Positions 1 through 9,694 are shown, counted from the stretch's first letter. The stretch is 64,000 bases of DNA from CAZGSN01 sp964371655 (GCA_964371655.1 CAYJOD010000025.1:13346-77345); one strand, 5' to 3'. Made by a program: numbers and translations. The notes: generated from the letters alone by a model not told the origin.

Positions 1-3000
1 ACGGTGACGCCAACCGCCACGATCACCGATACACCGACGATCACCAGCACGCCCACCATTACCGGTACCTCGACGAATACCGCGACCATCACACCGAGCC
101 GGACCCTGACCCGAACCCCAACGCTAACGGCGACCCGAACCCCGAGCTCCACGCCGACCGCGACGAGTACCAACACGCCAACGACAACGAACACGCCGAC
201 GCAGACCCCATTCCCGGTACAGGGGGCGCTGATCGCGAGCGACGGGACGGCAGCCGACAACTTCGGCTGGGCGGTGGCGCTGAGCAGCGACGGCAACACC
301 GCGGTGGTCGGCGCTTTGTTCAAGAGCGTCGGCGGCAACAGCGCGCAAGGCGCCGCGTACGTGTTCGTGCGCGACGGCGCCATGTGGACCCAGCAAACGC
401 AGCTGATCGCGGCGGACGGCGCCAGTGGCGACCAACTCGGGCGCGCGGTGGCGTTGAGCGGCGACGGCAACACGGCACTGGTAGCGGCGCCGTACAAAGC
501 CAGCGGCGGCAACAACGCGCAAGGCGCCGTGTACGTCTTCGTGCGCAACGGCACGATCTGGAGCCAGCAGGCGAAGCTGACGGCGAGCGACGGTGCGGCC
601 TACAACGCCTTCGGCGAGTCTGTGGCACTGAGCAGCGATGGCGCGACCGCACTGGTAGGCGCGGACGGTCGCGGCGCGGCGTACGTGTTCATCAGCAGCG
701 GGACGACGTGGACGCAGCAGGCCGAGCTGACCGCGAGCGACGCAGCTCCGGGGGATTGGTTCGGCTGGGCGGTGGCCTTGAGCAGCGACGGCAGCGCCGC
801 GCTCGTGGGCGCCGCGCAGAAGACGATCGGCAGCAACTCGGCCCAAGGCGCGGCGTACGTCTTCGAGCGCAGCGCGACGCTGTGGACACAGCAGGCCGAG
901 CTGACGGCAAGCGACGGCTCGGGGGATGACGGATTTGGTTGGAGCGTGCGGATGAGCAGCGACGGCGCGACGGTCCTGGTGGGCACGCACGGCAAGGCGG
1001 TCGGTGGCAATCCGGATCAAGGAGCTGCGTACGCCTTTGTGCGCAGCGGCGCCACGTGGACCGAGCAGACCCAGCTCACGGCGAGCACCGGGGCCGCGTA
1101 CGACGAGTTCGGTGCTGCCGTCGCGTTGAACGGCGACGGAGACATCGGGCTGTGCGGAGCACACGGTGCGATGATCCGCGGTAATGCCGCGCAGGGGGCC
1201 GCGTACGTGCGCCTCGGGGTGCAGTGGAGCGAACAGTTGAACCTGACCGCGGATGATGGCGCGGCCAATGATTACTTCGGCTGGTCCGTGGCGCTCAGCC
1301 GCGATAGCAGCACAGCCTTGGTCGGCGCTTTCAATCGAGCCGTCGCCGGCAACGCTGCGCAAGGCGCGGCGTATGTCTTCCTGTTGACCACGCCAACATC
1401 GACACCGACGGTGACAGTTCCGACAAGTACGCCGACCGAAACGCCGACCGTAACGGCGACGAACCCGGGCGGCGTGACCAACACCCCGACCGAGACGCCG
1501 ACCTCGACCCCGAGCGCCACGATCACACCCACCATCACAGCGACCGTGACGTCGAGTCGAACAAGGACCACAACCGTGACTCGAACGCCGACCCGTACCA
1601 GCACGCCGACAAGCACGCCGACCACCACCCCGTTTCCAGTGCAGGCGGAGTTGCTTGCGAACGACGGCAGCGGAGGCGACAACTTTGGCTGGGCGGTGGC
1701 GCTGAGCAGCGACGGCAACACGGCGGTGGTCGGCGCCTTGTTCAAGAGCGTCGACGGCATCAGCGCGCAAGGCGCCGCGTACGTGTTCGTGCGCGACGGC
1801 GGCATGTGGGCTCAGCAAGCGGAGCTGATCGCGGCGGATGGCAGCAGTGGCGACCAACTCGGGCGCGCGGTGGCGTTGAGCGGCGACGGCACTACGGCGC
1901 TGGTAGCGGCGCCGTACAAAGCGAGCGGCGGCAACAGCGCGCAAGGCGCCGTGTACGTCTTCGTGCGTCAGGGCACGACCTGGAGCCAACAGACGAAGCT
2001 GACGGCGAGCGACGGTGCAGCCTACAACGCCTTCGGCGACTCTGTGGCACTGAGCAGCGATGGCGCGACCGCACTGGTAGGCGCCGACGGTCGCGGCGCG
2101 GCCTACGTGTTCGTCCACAACGGAACCGGGTGGACGCAGCAGGCGGAGCTGAACGCGAGCGACGCGGCTCCCGGAGATTGGTTCGGCTGGGCGGTGGCTT
2201 TGAGCAGCGACGGCAGCGCCGCGCTCGTGGGCGCCGCGCAAAAGACGATCGGCAGCAACTCGGCCCAAGGCGCGGCGTACGTCTTCGCGCGCAGCGCGAC
2301 ACTGTGGACACAGCAGGCCGAGCTGACGGCCAGCGACGGCGCAGCGGATGACGGGTTCGGTTGGAGCGTGGCGGTGAGCAGCGACGGCGCCATGGCCCTG
2401 GTGGGCACGCACGGCAAGGCGGTGGGCGGCAACCCCGATCAAGGAGCTGCGTACGCGTTTGTGCGCAGCGGCGCCACGTGGAGCGAGCAGACGCAGCTCA
2501 CCGCGACTAGCGGCGCTGCGTACGACGAGTTCGGTGCCGCCGTCGCGTTGAACGGCGACCGAGACATCGGGCTGTGCGGAGCGCACGGCACGATGATCGG
2601 CAGCAATGCGTCGCAAGGGGCGGCCTACGTGCGTAGCGGCACGTTGTGGAGCGAGTCCGTGGAGCTGGCCGCCGACGATGGCGCGAGCAATGATTACTTC
2701 GGCTGGTCCGTGGCGCTCAGCCGCGACACGACGACGGCGCTGGCTGGCGCCTTCAACAAAGCCGTCGGTGGCAATGCCGGACAAGGAGCGGCGTACATCT
2801 TTCAATTGCGCACGCCTCCGACCGCGACGATCACGCCGACCGCCACTCCGACCCCGAGCGTCACCGGCACATCGACCCCAACATCGACCCCGACGTCGAC
2901 CGGCAGCCCAACCCACACGGCCACTGCGACGCCGACGGGTACACCAACCATCACGGGAACACCAAGCCCGACGAACACGGTGACCGACACGCCGACACTC

Positions 3001-3771
3001 ACGCCGACGACGGCGCTTGATTCCTTCGCGTGTTACAAGGCGGTCGCCGCCAGCGCGCCGTCCGGCGCGACACCATTCCCGCGGTTTACGCCGATTCCAG
3101 GCGTAGTGCTCGAGGACGCCTTCACCACCTCGGCTCCGGGCGACCAACACAAAGTGGATGCCAAGAAGACGGTGCAGGTCTGCAACCCGGCAGACGTCAA
3201 TGACGAGAACGCCATGGCACCGGCGCATGCGGCGCACCTGGTGGCGTACGCCCTCACGTTGAGCCGGCTCAGTCCGGCGCAGCCGCGATTCAGCAAGAGC
3301 GTGCACACGCTGCAAGGTCAGCTGGGGACGCTGAAGTTGGAGGCCACCGGCGTCGCCAGCCTACTGGTGCCGTCCGCGGCGACGCTCGGAACCGGCGGAG
3401 TACTGCCGTTGAGCGACGCCAGCATTGATCACTTCGAGTGCTACGATGCCCATGTAGCGCGGGCGCCGGCAGGGGAACCGCCATTCCCGACGTTCACGCC
3501 GACGACGGTGACGCTCAGCGACCAATTCGGCGGACCGGTGCAGGTGTTGCTCCGCAAGCCGACGAAGCTCTGCTTGCCGGCCAACAAGAACGGCGAGGAC
3601 GCGACGGCGCCGAGCCACCCGCAACACCTGGTATGCTACGCGGCGCGGCCCAGCACCGACACGGCGTCGATCACACCGGCAGTGCTGTCCACCAACAATC
3701 AGTTTGGCAACGCCGTCCTGCGGGCGGTGAAGGTCACCGAAGTGTGCCTGCGGTCGTTGCGCTTGGATTGA
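1..3771 (+). CDS. FG-GAP repeat protein with Thr/Pro-rich linkers (5' partial)
   Basis: The frame is open from the first base, so the true start and any signal peptide lie upstream. The visible 1256 residues alternate Thr/Pro-rich linkers (about 1-70, 465-545, 940-1005) with two blocks of seven FG-GAP-like repeats (about 70-460 and 545-935). Each repeat carries FGWAVALSSDG, VGA and GAAYVFVR signatures of an integrin-alpha/beta-propeller blade. The C-terminus holds two related modules of about 110 residues, each opening with a CYKA/CYDA motif and later an HLV-(A/C)Y motif. No enzymatic motif is seen. The architecture fits a large secreted or surface-displayed adhesin-like protein. The two blocks are a DNA-level tandem duplication, listed separately. 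The long open frame on the opposite strand is a by-product of the biased repeat sequence. Confidence 0.85.
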   Translation, partial: TVTPTATITDTPTITSTPTITGTSTNTATITPSRTLTRTPTLTATRTPSSTPTATSTNTPTTTNTPTQTPFPVQGALIASDGTAADNFGWAVALSSDGNTAVVGALFKSVGGNSAQGAAYVFVRDGAMWTQQTQLIAADGASGDQLGRAVALSGDGNTALVAAPYKASGGNNAQGAVYVFVRNGTIWSQQAKLTASDGAAYNAFGESVALSSDGATALVGADGRGAAYVFISSGTTWTQQAELTASDAAPGDWFGWAVALSSDGSAALVGAAQKTIGSNSAQGAAYVFERSATLWTQQAELTASDGSGDDGFGWSVRMSSDGATVLVGTHGKAVGGNPDQGAAYAFVRSGATWTEQTQLTASTGAAYDEFGAAVALNGDGDIGLCGAHGAMIRGNAAQGAAYVRLGVQWSEQLNLTADDGAANDYFGWSVALSRDSSTALVGAFNRAVAGNAAQGAAYVFLLTTPTSTPTVTVPTSTPTETPTVTATNPGGVTNTPTETPTSTPSATITPTITATVTSSRTRTTTVTRTPTRTSTPTSTPTTTPFPVQAELLANDGSGGDNFGWAVALSSDGNTAVVGALFKSVDGISAQGAAYVFVRDGGMWAQQAELIAADGSSGDQLGRAVALSGDGTTALVAAPYKASGGNSAQGAVYVFVRQGTTWSQQTKLTASDGAAYNAFGDSVALSSDGATALVGADGRGAAYVFVHNGTGWTQQAELNASDAAPGDWFGWAVALSSDGSAALVGAAQKTIGSNSAQGAAYVFARSATLWTQQAELTASDGAADDGFGWSVAVSSDGAMALVGTHGKAVGGNPDQGAAYAFVRSGATWSEQTQLTATSGAAYDEFGAAVALNGDRDIGLCGAHGTMIGSNASQGAAYVRSGTLWSESVELAADDGASNDYFGWSVALSRDTTTALAGAFNKAVGGNAGQGAAYIFQLRTPPTATITPTATPTPSVTGTSTPTSTPTSTGSPTHTATATPTGTPTITGTPSPTNTVTDTPTLTPTTALDSFACYKAVAASAPSGATPFPRFTPIPGVVLEDAFTTSAPGDQHKVDAKKTVQVCNPADVNDENAMAPAHAAHLVAYALTLSRLSPAQPRFSKSVHTLQGQLGTLKLEATGVASLLVPSAATLGTGGVLPLSDASIDHFECYDAHVARAPAGEPPFPTFTPTTVTLSDQFGGPVQVLLRKPTKLCLPANKNGEDATAPSHPQHLVCYAARPSTDTASITPAVLSTNNQFGNAVLRAVKVTEVCLRSLRLD
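211..2803 (+). repeat. intragenic tandem duplication of about 1.17 kb
   Basis: Bases 211-1380 and 1632-2803 encode the same seven FG-GAP repeats and are nearly identical along most of their length by eye. They are separated by a Thr/Pro linker at 1381-1631. The high similarity, including synonymous positions, points to recent duplication or ongoing gene conversion. Confidence 0.85.
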
Positions 3772-3811
3772 CGGGCGACGACACGAGCCTCCCTTTCTTC
3801 TCTTCCGCGTA

Positions 3812-3970
3812 GTGTATCAGTTTGATTCTTGGACCGATGTCATTCCGAGCGGAAGCGAGGAATCTCGTGCAGGCCGGTCGTCGCGATTGTCGCGCAGCCC
3901 GGAAGATTCCTCGCCACGGAAGTGTGGAATGCTCGGAATGACCAGTGGATCAGGAATCAGACTGATACAC
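3812..3970. repeat. composite palindromic element (outer IR plus CATTCCGAGC core)
   Basis: A 17-bp inverted repeat with one mismatch (GTGTATCAGTTTGATTC at 3812-3828, matching 3954-3970) encloses a second palindrome that begins TCATTCCGAGC and ends GCTCGGAATGA. The inner core recurs at about 19994-20090 inside a different outer repeat. The element fills the gap between the FG-GAP gene and the next gene; no ORF in it looks real. Confidence 0.75.
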
Positions 3971-4027
3971 CACCCTCTTCCGGATGGATTTGAAATCGGC
4001 CCGGGGACACGATAGGCTTCTCTGGCC

Positions 4028-4426
4028 ATGCCGGTGCGTGACAATCTCACGAAGGTTCTCAAGGACCTGATTCTTCCCGAGTTGCAGGGCCTCCGTGCCG
4101 AAGTGTCAAAGGTCGTGATGCGACTGGATGTGGTGGAAACCCGCCTGGCGGATTTTTCGGCGCGCTTCCAGGCGATTGACCAGCATCTGGTAGATCAGAG
4201 CCGTCGTATCGACGAGTCGCGTATTGAGATGATGGCGCGCATCGATGAGATCCGCGTGGAGCTGAGCGGTCGCATCGATCAGCAGACGGCGCGCATTGAT
4301 CAGCAGACGGCGCGCATCGATCAGCTCATGGCCCAGCAGGGAACGCTCCTCCATGAGGTCGCCGCGTTGCGACAGGACCGTGAAGTGCTGGGGGATCTCC
4401 TCCGTCGCGGCGGCCGGCTCGAATAG
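4028..4426 (+). CDS. small coiled-coil protein with heptad repeats
   Basis: This 132-residue soluble protein has no signal peptide or membrane segment. Residues about 15-115 show a heptad pattern of hydrophobic residues with abundant R, D, E and Q. The unit RIDQQTA is repeated exactly in tandem around residues 80-97 and the DNA repeat is a perfect 21-mer. This predicts a long parallel coiled coil, suggesting a structural or scaffolding role. It stands alone between a palindromic repeat and the convergent aconitase gene. No strong ribosome binding site precedes the ATG. I do not recognise a family with a defined function; unstable repeat number would be expected. Confidence 0.7.
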   Translation: MPVRDNLTKVLKDLILPELQGLRAEVSKVVMRLDVVETRLADFSARFQAIDQHLVDQSRRIDESRIEMMARIDEIRVELSGRIDQQTARIDQQTARIDQLMAQQGTLLHEVAALRQDREVLGDLLRRGGRLE

Positions 4427-4495
4427 CACGCCGCCGCGTAGCGCCGTGGCCCGGCGCCGGATTACGGATCGATTGCAAACGTCGACGCCTCTTGG

Positions 4496-6745
4496 CTACT
4501 CCCGCAACAGATTCAACGCCGCCCCCGCCTTGAACCAGGCGATCTGCTCGGCGCTGTAGCTGTGACGGCAGGCGATGGTTTCATCCTTACCGTCAGCGTG
4601 GTGCAGGATGACGGTCACCGGCTTGCCCGGGCTCAAGTCCTTCAAGCCGAGGATGCTGATGCGATCATCCTCGCGTACCTTTTCGTAGTCGGCGGCGTTG
4701 TCGAAGGTCAGCGGTAGCATACCTTGCTTCTTGAGGTTGGTTTCGTGGATACGCGCGAAGCTGCGCGCGATCACCGCCTTGGCGCCCAGAAAGCGCGGTT
4801 CCATCGCCGCGTGCTCACGGCTCGATCCTTCGCCGTAGTTTTCGTCACCGATGGCGACCCAGGCGAGCCCCTCGGCTTTGTAGTGGCGGGCGATCTTCGG
4901 AATCGGCACGCCGCGCTCTCCGGAGAGAACATCGATCCCACGCCCGGGTTCCGGCGCAAAGACATTGAGCGCGCCGGTGAACATGTTGTCGCTGATCCTA
5001 TCGAGGTGGCCGCGATACTTGAGCCACTGCCCAGCAGGTGAAATGTGATCGGTGGTGCACTTGCCCTTCGCCTTCAACAGAACCGCGAGGCGTGCGAAGT
5101 CCTTGCCGTCCCACTTGGCGAACGGCGCCAGCAGTTGCAGGCGCTCGCTATTCGGGTCGACCTTCACTTCGATCGCGCTGCCGTCCGCGGCTGGCTCCAC
5201 ATAGCCCGCCGCGCCAGCGGCAAAACCCTTCGCCGGTAGCTCCGGTGCCTCGGGTGCGGAAAGCTTCGCCGACTTGCCATCGGCGCCGCGGAGGGTGTCG
5301 GTGAGTGGGTTGAAGTCGAGGCGACCGGCGATCGCCAGAGCGGTGACGATCTCAGGGCTGGCGATGAACGCGAGCGTTTCCGGGTTCGCGTCGTTGCGCG
5401 CCGGGAAGTTGCGATTGAACGAGGTGACGATGCTGTTGGCTTCGCCTTTCTTGATGTCGTCGCGCTGCCATTGACCGATGCAAGGTCCGCAGGCGTTGGC
5501 GAGCACCGCGGCTCCGATGTCGTTGAGCACACGCATCTGGCCGTCGCGTTCGATGGTGTTGCGGATCTGATCGGAGCCCGGCGAGACCAGGAACTTCGCC
5601 GCCGCCTTGAGGCCCAGCGCCTGCGCTTGCCTGGCGACGTGCGCGGCGCGGCCGATATCTTCGTACGAAGAGTTGGTGCAGCTGCCGATGAGCGCGGCGC
5701 TGATCGCAACCGGGTAGCCGTTCTTCTTCGCGTCGGCGCCGAGCTGCGAGATCGGCCGCGCCAGATCAGGCGTGTGTGGTCCAACCACGTGCGGCTCGAG
5801 TTTCGACAAATCGATCTCGATGATCTCGTCGTAGAACTTCGAAGGGTCCTTCTCGACGCCGGCGTCGGCGTTCAGATCGGCGGCGTGCTGTTCGCACAGG
5901 GCCGCCAGGTCGGCGCGCCCGGTGGCGCGCAGATACGTCGCCATGCGCGCATCGAAGGGGAACACCGAGGTGGTGGCCCCAAGCTCGGCACCCATGTTGG
6001 TGATCGTCGCCTTACCCGTGCAGCTGATCGATGCCGTGCCCGGGCCGAAGTACTCGACGATCTTCCCGGTGCCGCCCTTGACCGTCATGATCCCGGCGAG
6101 CTTGAGGATAACGTCCTTCGCTGCGGTCCATCCGGCGAGCTTGCCGGTGAGGTGGACACCGACGATCTTCGGCATGCGCACGTTCCACGGCAACCCAGCC
6201 ATGACGTCGGCAGCATCGGCGCCGCCGACACCGATGGCGAGCATGCCGAGGCCGCCGGCGTTCGGCGTGTGCGAGTCGGTGCCGATCATCAAGCCCCCCG
6301 GGAACGCATAGTTCTCGAGGATCACCTGGTGAATGATGCCGGAACCGGGGTTCCAGAAGCCGATACCGTACTTCTGCGCCGCCGATTTCAAGAAAGCGTA
6401 CACTTCGCCGTTCTCGCGTCGCGCCACTTCCATATCGGCATCGGCGCCGACACGAGCGCGAATCAGGTGATCGCAGTGTACGGTGGAGGGCACGGCGACG
6501 CGCTTGCGCCCGGCTTGCATGAACTGCAGCAGAGCCATCTGCGCGGTGGCGTCCTGCATGGCGACACGATCCGGGCGCAGGTCGATCCAACCTTTGCCAC
6601 GCTCGATGTCCGCGCTCTCGAAATGATCGAGGTGGGCGAACAGAATCTTGTCGGCCAAGGTAAGATCACGTCCGAGACGCTTGCGCATGGTTGCGAAGCG
6701 GCCGCTGAACGTTCCGTACAGGCTGCGAATCGCGTCGATCGACAT
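4496..6745 (-). CDS. acn: aconitate hydratase (mitochondrial-type aconitase)
   Basis: Aconitase isomerises citrate to isocitrate via cis-aconitate in the TCA cycle, using a [4Fe-4S] cluster in the cytoplasm. The 749-residue length matches the mitochondrial-type family. Cluster-ligand motifs are visible as GSCTNSSYEDIG and, about 65 residues on, ACGPCIGQW. The C-terminal swivel domain has the GEGSSREHAA motif typical of aconitases. An upstream in-frame ATG at 6784 exists, but the ATG at 6745 is preceded by AAGGAG with eight bases of spacing, so I chose 6745. The gene is monocistronic, between a coiled-coil gene and a palindrome-rich gap. Confident of the enzyme class; acnA-type versus other acn naming is not resolved here. 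Confidence 0.95.
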   Translation of the reverse strand: MSIDAIRSLYGTFSGRFATMRKRLGRDLTLADKILFAHLDHFESADIERGKGWIDLRPDRVAMQDATAQMALLQFMQAGRKRVAVPSTVHCDHLIRARVGADADMEVARRENGEVYAFLKSAAQKYGIGFWNPGSGIIHQVILENYAFPGGLMIGTDSHTPNAGGLGMLAIGVGGADAADVMAGLPWNVRMPKIVGVHLTGKLAGWTAAKDVILKLAGIMTVKGGTGKIVEYFGPGTASISCTGKATITNMGAELGATTSVFPFDARMATYLRATGRADLAALCEQHAADLNADAGVEKDPSKFYDEIIEIDLSKLEPHVVGPHTPDLARPISQLGADAKKNGYPVAISAALIGSCTNSSYEDIGRAAHVARQAQALGLKAAAKFLVSPGSDQIRNTIERDGQMRVLNDIGAAVLANACGPCIGQWQRDDIKKGEANSIVTSFNRNFPARNDANPETLAFIASPEIVTALAIAGRLDFNPLTDTLRGADGKSAKLSAPEAPELPAKGFAAGAAGYVEPAADGSAIEVKVDPNSERLQLLAPFAKWDGKDFARLAVLLKAKGKCTTDHISPAGQWLKYRGHLDRISDNMFTGALNVFAPEPGRGIDVLSGERGVPIPKIARHYKAEGLAWVAIGDENYGEGSSREHAAMEPRFLGAKAVIARSFARIHETNLKKQGMLPLTFDNAADYEKVREDDRISILGLKDLSPGKPVTVILHHADGKDETIACRHSYSAEQIAWFKAGAALNLLRE

Positions 6746-6817
6746 GGGGTGCTCTCCTTCGGCCGACCCTATTAGCAACTGCATTCGGCTCTGACACCCC
6801 TATGAGAACGACTGACG

Positions 6818-7097
6818 TTCGAAATTTTGTCGCCGCGCGAAACTTCCCGAGTTTCGACGGCAAGGCCAGCTCCCCTCTCGCATTAGAGACTGTCGATAAA
6901 GTCGCGTAGGGCCGGTTGTACCGGCCGGTCGGGTGGAAAATACGGCCGGCACAGCCGGCCCTACCAGACGGTACGAAACTCGCGCACCCGCCGCGCCGCA
7001 GAAGATCGACAGTCTCCTCTCCCGCGGGTATTGCGAGAGAGGGTGCGCTTGCGAATACCGGCGCTCCTTGGATTGCGGGCGCCAGTCCGGGCCGGGG
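6818..7097. repeat. composite nested palindromic element, copy A
   Basis: The left end (GGCAAGGCCAGCTCCCCTC near 6854) and right end (GGTGCGCTTGCGAATACCGG near 7042) match the ends of elements at 42605-42921 and 49675-49919. Inside lies a second inverted pair (GAGACTGTCGAT near 6887 against ATCGACAGTCTC near 7004), and inside that a third palindrome (GTAGGGCCGG ... CCGGCCCTAC, about 6908-6964). The gap 6746-7254 contains no credible gene. Confidence 0.65.
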
Positions 7098-7254
7098 GGT
7101 TCGGGCTAAGTCGATCCAACCTTCTCGCCTGTGAAAACCGAAAACCGCGCCGCCGCAAGCAGCCCATTGACGCGCGGCCACGGTGGCGGCACCCTAGTTG
7201 TGGGCGATGCCACGCAGATTGCATCGCCATCTGGAAACTCACGAGGAGGGTCCG

Positions 7255-8727
7255 ATGGCAAGGATGACTGTGAAGCTTGATCAGCTGGTTTTCGGTCCAA
7301 ACCGGGAGCGAAGCTCCGGCACACGAAGCATCCGCTTGGGGACGGTAGTCATGCTCGGCGCGGCTTTCGCTTCTACCGCCATCTTCGCAGCACCGGCCGG
7401 CGGGCAAACGGGCTTCCCGATCGCCACCGGGAGCATACAGGGCCAACAAAGTTTCGGCCGACCCGCCTTCGACGGGACCAATTACCTGGTGGGTATCCAA
7501 GGGGACGTCCTCGACCGCCACAACGCGACGGCGCAGCTGGTATCTCCGTCGGGCACACTGGTCGGTCCGTTGATTTCTACAGATCACACCGGTGGGGCGC
7601 CGGGAGTCGGCTTTGATGGGACCAACTACCTGCTGGCCTGGACCGACGACGCAACCGATCCGCAGAATCAGGTTTACGGTGAGCTCGTCAGCCCGTCGGG
7701 GAGCCCGGTGGGAGCGCCGTTCCGCATCGGCCCCGAATCGGGTGGGCAGGAGTTCAGTGGCGGCGGCTTCGACGGCACGAACTATCTGGTGATCTGGCAA
7801 TGCAGCAATGACAACGGACCGTGTCCCGGTATCTACGGGCAGCTCGTCAGCCCGGCCGGGAGTCTGATTGGTTCGGTGATCACGATTAGCGCGACGGGCC
7901 GCAGAGACCCGCGGGTTGCGTTCGATGGCAGCAACTACCTGGTGGTGTGGTTTGGAGCAGGAGTCAATGGCGGCGCCGTGGTCGGAAGGTTCGTCAGCCC
8001 GGCGGGAGTGCCTTCCGCCTCCGAGATCATCATCAATGCCAGCCCTGCCCCGAGCGACAGCGCCGGCGCCGTCGTCTTCGACGGAACCAATTACCTCGTC
8101 GCCTGGAATGACGAGATCGGGGGGACGGGAACGCACCAGTGGAACATCTTCGGGCAACAGCTGACGCCCGCCGGAGACCTCAGCGGATCGGTCATTCCGA
8201 TCGCGACGGGACCGCGGGCGCAAGTGCGCCCGTACGCCGCCTTCGATGGAAGCAACTATCTTGTGACCTGGACCGATCTGCACAACGACACCAACAACGA
8301 CTTCGTTTGCGACGCCGGCGAGGGGACCTGTGCCGACGTCTATGGCATCTACCTCAGCACCTCGGGCACCCCCGTCGGCTCCGCATTCCCGATTATCGCG
8401 ACCGCTGGCAATCAGGCGTTTTCACCGGTGGCGTTTGCGGGCGGCAAGTATTTCGTCGTGTGGAACAGCGACGTGACGCGAAGCCCGAATGGGGAATTGA
8501 TCGGCGGCGACGTCTACGGGCGCTTCATCGCGCCGCCTTCGCTAGCCTGCGCCGGGGACTGCGGGGTCGACAACGTGGTGACGATCGACGAGCTCATCAC
8601 CATGGTGAATGTCGCCGTGAGCAGCGACAACGTGTCGGCCTGTCTCGCCGGAGATCCGAGCCTCGACAACATGATCAGCGCCGGCGAGATCTTCACCGCC
8701 CTCAGCAACGCTCTAGCCGGCTGTTGA
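7255..8727 (+). CDS. secreted repeat protein with C-terminal Cys-rich dockerin-like module
   Basis: 490 residues. An N-terminal hydrophobic stretch (about residues 22-45, ending in AAPAGGQ) looks like a signal peptide. The body contains at least six repeats of about 55-60 residues centred on FDG(T/S)NYLVxW, suggesting a beta-propeller-like fold. The last 60 residues form a CAGDC-x-V-TIDELITMVN module with a terminal Cys, also found in the proteins at 40183 and 44475. The start was placed at 7255 because GAGGAGGG lies five bases upstream; the frame extends to a GTG at 7198 without a better signal. No catalytic motif is visible. Probable extracellular or outer-surface protein of unknown role. 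Confidence 0.8.
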   Translation: MARMTVKLDQLVFGPNRERSSGTRSIRLGTVVMLGAAFASTAIFAAPAGGQTGFPIATGSIQGQQSFGRPAFDGTNYLVGIQGDVLDRHNATAQLVSPSGTLVGPLISTDHTGGAPGVGFDGTNYLLAWTDDATDPQNQVYGELVSPSGSPVGAPFRIGPESGGQEFSGGGFDGTNYLVIWQCSNDNGPCPGIYGQLVSPAGSLIGSVITISATGRRDPRVAFDGSNYLVVWFGAGVNGGAVVGRFVSPAGVPSASEIIINASPAPSDSAGAVVFDGTNYLVAWNDEIGGTGTHQWNIFGQQLTPAGDLSGSVIPIATGPRAQVRPYAAFDGSNYLVTWTDLHNDTNNDFVCDAGEGTCADVYGIYLSTSGTPVGSAFPIIATAGNQAFSPVAFAGGKYFVVWNSDVTRSPNGELIGGDVYGRFIAPPSLACAGDCGVDNVVTIDELITMVNVAVSSDNVSACLAGDPSLDNMISAGEIFTALSNALAGC

Positions 8728-8782
8728 GCGCAGGCTCGGCATCTTCCTCAAACTGAATCTCCAGGGCGTTGCCGCATCGCGG

Positions 8783-8953
8783 GGCTTTGCACCAGAAGTC
8801 GTCGTGGCTGCTTTGGAGTGCGGGAGCTTGCTCCCGCTTTCCTACCACCGCGTCGCGCACGGCAGCAAATTTGGCAAAGCGGTGGCAAGCCACCGCACTC
8901 CACAACTTATCGTGTCAGCAGATCGTCCCGCGCCCGAATTTTCGTGCAAAGCC
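8783..8953. repeat. 171-bp element with GGCTTTGCAC terminal inverted repeats (copy 1)
   Basis: The element starts GGCTTTGCAC (8783-8792) and ends GTGCAAAGCC (8944-8953). Its interior is palindromic: GGAGTGCGGGAGCTTGCTCC on the left and GGTGGCAAGCCACCGCACTCC on the right. The reverse complement of 24431-24601 has the same length and aligns throughout. The gap 8728-9044 holds this element and no gene. Confidence 0.8.
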
Positions 8954-9044
8954 GCGGCGCGGCTACCCTGGGCGGATGATCCTCTCCCCGAGGCTCGGGC
9001 TTCTTCGCTTGCGAGCGACTCCCGAATGTTATTACAGTGGGCAC

Positions 9045-9377
9045 ATGGCGAATGTGAAGCTGAAGGTTGCACGGATCGGCAACTCGCGCGGGGTGCGCCT
9101 GCCCGCCGCGTCGCTGCGTCGCTATCGCATCGGCGATACGGTTGTGATGGAGGAACGCAGCGAGGGCATCTTGCTGCGGCCGACTGGCCCGGTGGTGGAG
9201 AAGCTCTCGTGGGAGGACACCGCGCGGGCGATGGCCGCGAGTCACGAAGATTGGAGCGCGTGGGACGCGACGATCGCCGACGGCCTGAACGATCTACCCT
9301 GGGACGCGAAAGACAGCCGCGTCGCCGAGCCCCCCGCCCGCTACCTTGCCAAGGCGAGCCCGCGTAAACCGCGATGA
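9045..9377 (+). CDS. mazE: AbrB/MazE-type antitoxin
   Basis: 110-residue antitoxin. The N-terminal half (KVARIGNSRGVRLP, followed by GDTVVMEE) is an AbrB/SpoVT swapped-hairpin DNA-binding domain. The C-terminal tail (LSWEDTARAMAASHEDWSAW, then DGLNDLPW) is the acidic/aromatic segment that in MazE proteins wraps and blocks MazF. Its stop overlaps the start of the toxin gene by four bases (ATGA), so the two are translationally coupled. By family analogy the antitoxin and complex repress their own promoter. The ATG follows directly after a GGCTTTGCAC element; upstream in-frame residues come from the repeat and are excluded. Confidence 0.9.
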   Translation: MANVKLKVARIGNSRGVRLPAASLRRYRIGDTVVMEERSEGILLRPTGPVVEKLSWEDTARAMAASHEDWSAWDATIADGLNDLPWDAKDSRVAEPPARYLAKASPRKPR

Positions 9378-9694
9378 AGCGTTACGAGATCCGCTGGACC
9401 GCTCTCGATCCGACACGGGGCGCGGAGATGGCGAAGGCTCGTCCGGCCGTAATCGTGAGCCTGGACGTCCTGAACAAACACCTGGAGACAGTGACGGTGT
9501 GCCCGGTGACCAGTCAACTGCACCCGACTTGGCGGTCGCGAGTCCAGGTGCGCTGCGGCGGCCGTCGCGTGGAGGTCGCCGTGGATCAGATCCGCGCCGT
9601 GAGCAAAGCCCGGATCGGTGAGAAGATCGGCTCCCTCTCGAAGGACGAAGCCGCCGGCCTGCGGCGGCTTATCACCGAACTGTACGGCGAATAG
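9374..9694 (+). CDS. mazF: MazF/PemK-type mRNA interferase toxin
   Basis: 106-residue type II toxin that by family cleaves mRNA at short sequence motifs. It begins RYEIRWTALDPTRGAEMAKARPAVIVS, containing the PemK-fold strand pattern and the RP-(A/V)-V-I-V-S signature. VCPVTSQ and the DQIRAVSK-(A/R)IG motif follow, as in MazF. It overlaps mazE by four bases. A remnant of a second, different mazF tail lies at 13066-13131, indicating that this interval has hosted more than one such module. Confident family call; RNA target unknown. Confidence 0.92.
   Translation: MKRYEIRWTALDPTRGAEMAKARPAVIVSLDVLNKHLETVTVCPVTSQLHPTWRSRVQVRCGGRRVEVAVDQIRAVSKARIGEKIGSLSKDEAAGLRRLITELYGE

Noticed and set aside
124..3315. 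1063-codon open frame antisense to the FG-GAP gene
   Set aside because: Arg/Ala-rich with no recognisable motif; explained by periodic GC-rich codons of the repeats on the plus strand.
5471..6775. 434-codon plus-strand frame over the aconitase gene
   Set aside because: Shadow of a highly conserved enzyme gene on the other strand; no family signal.
9005..9040. sigma70-like promoter TTGCGA...TATTAC before mazE
   Set aside because: Spacer is only 15 bases and GC-rich genomes give such matches by chance; too weak to annotate.
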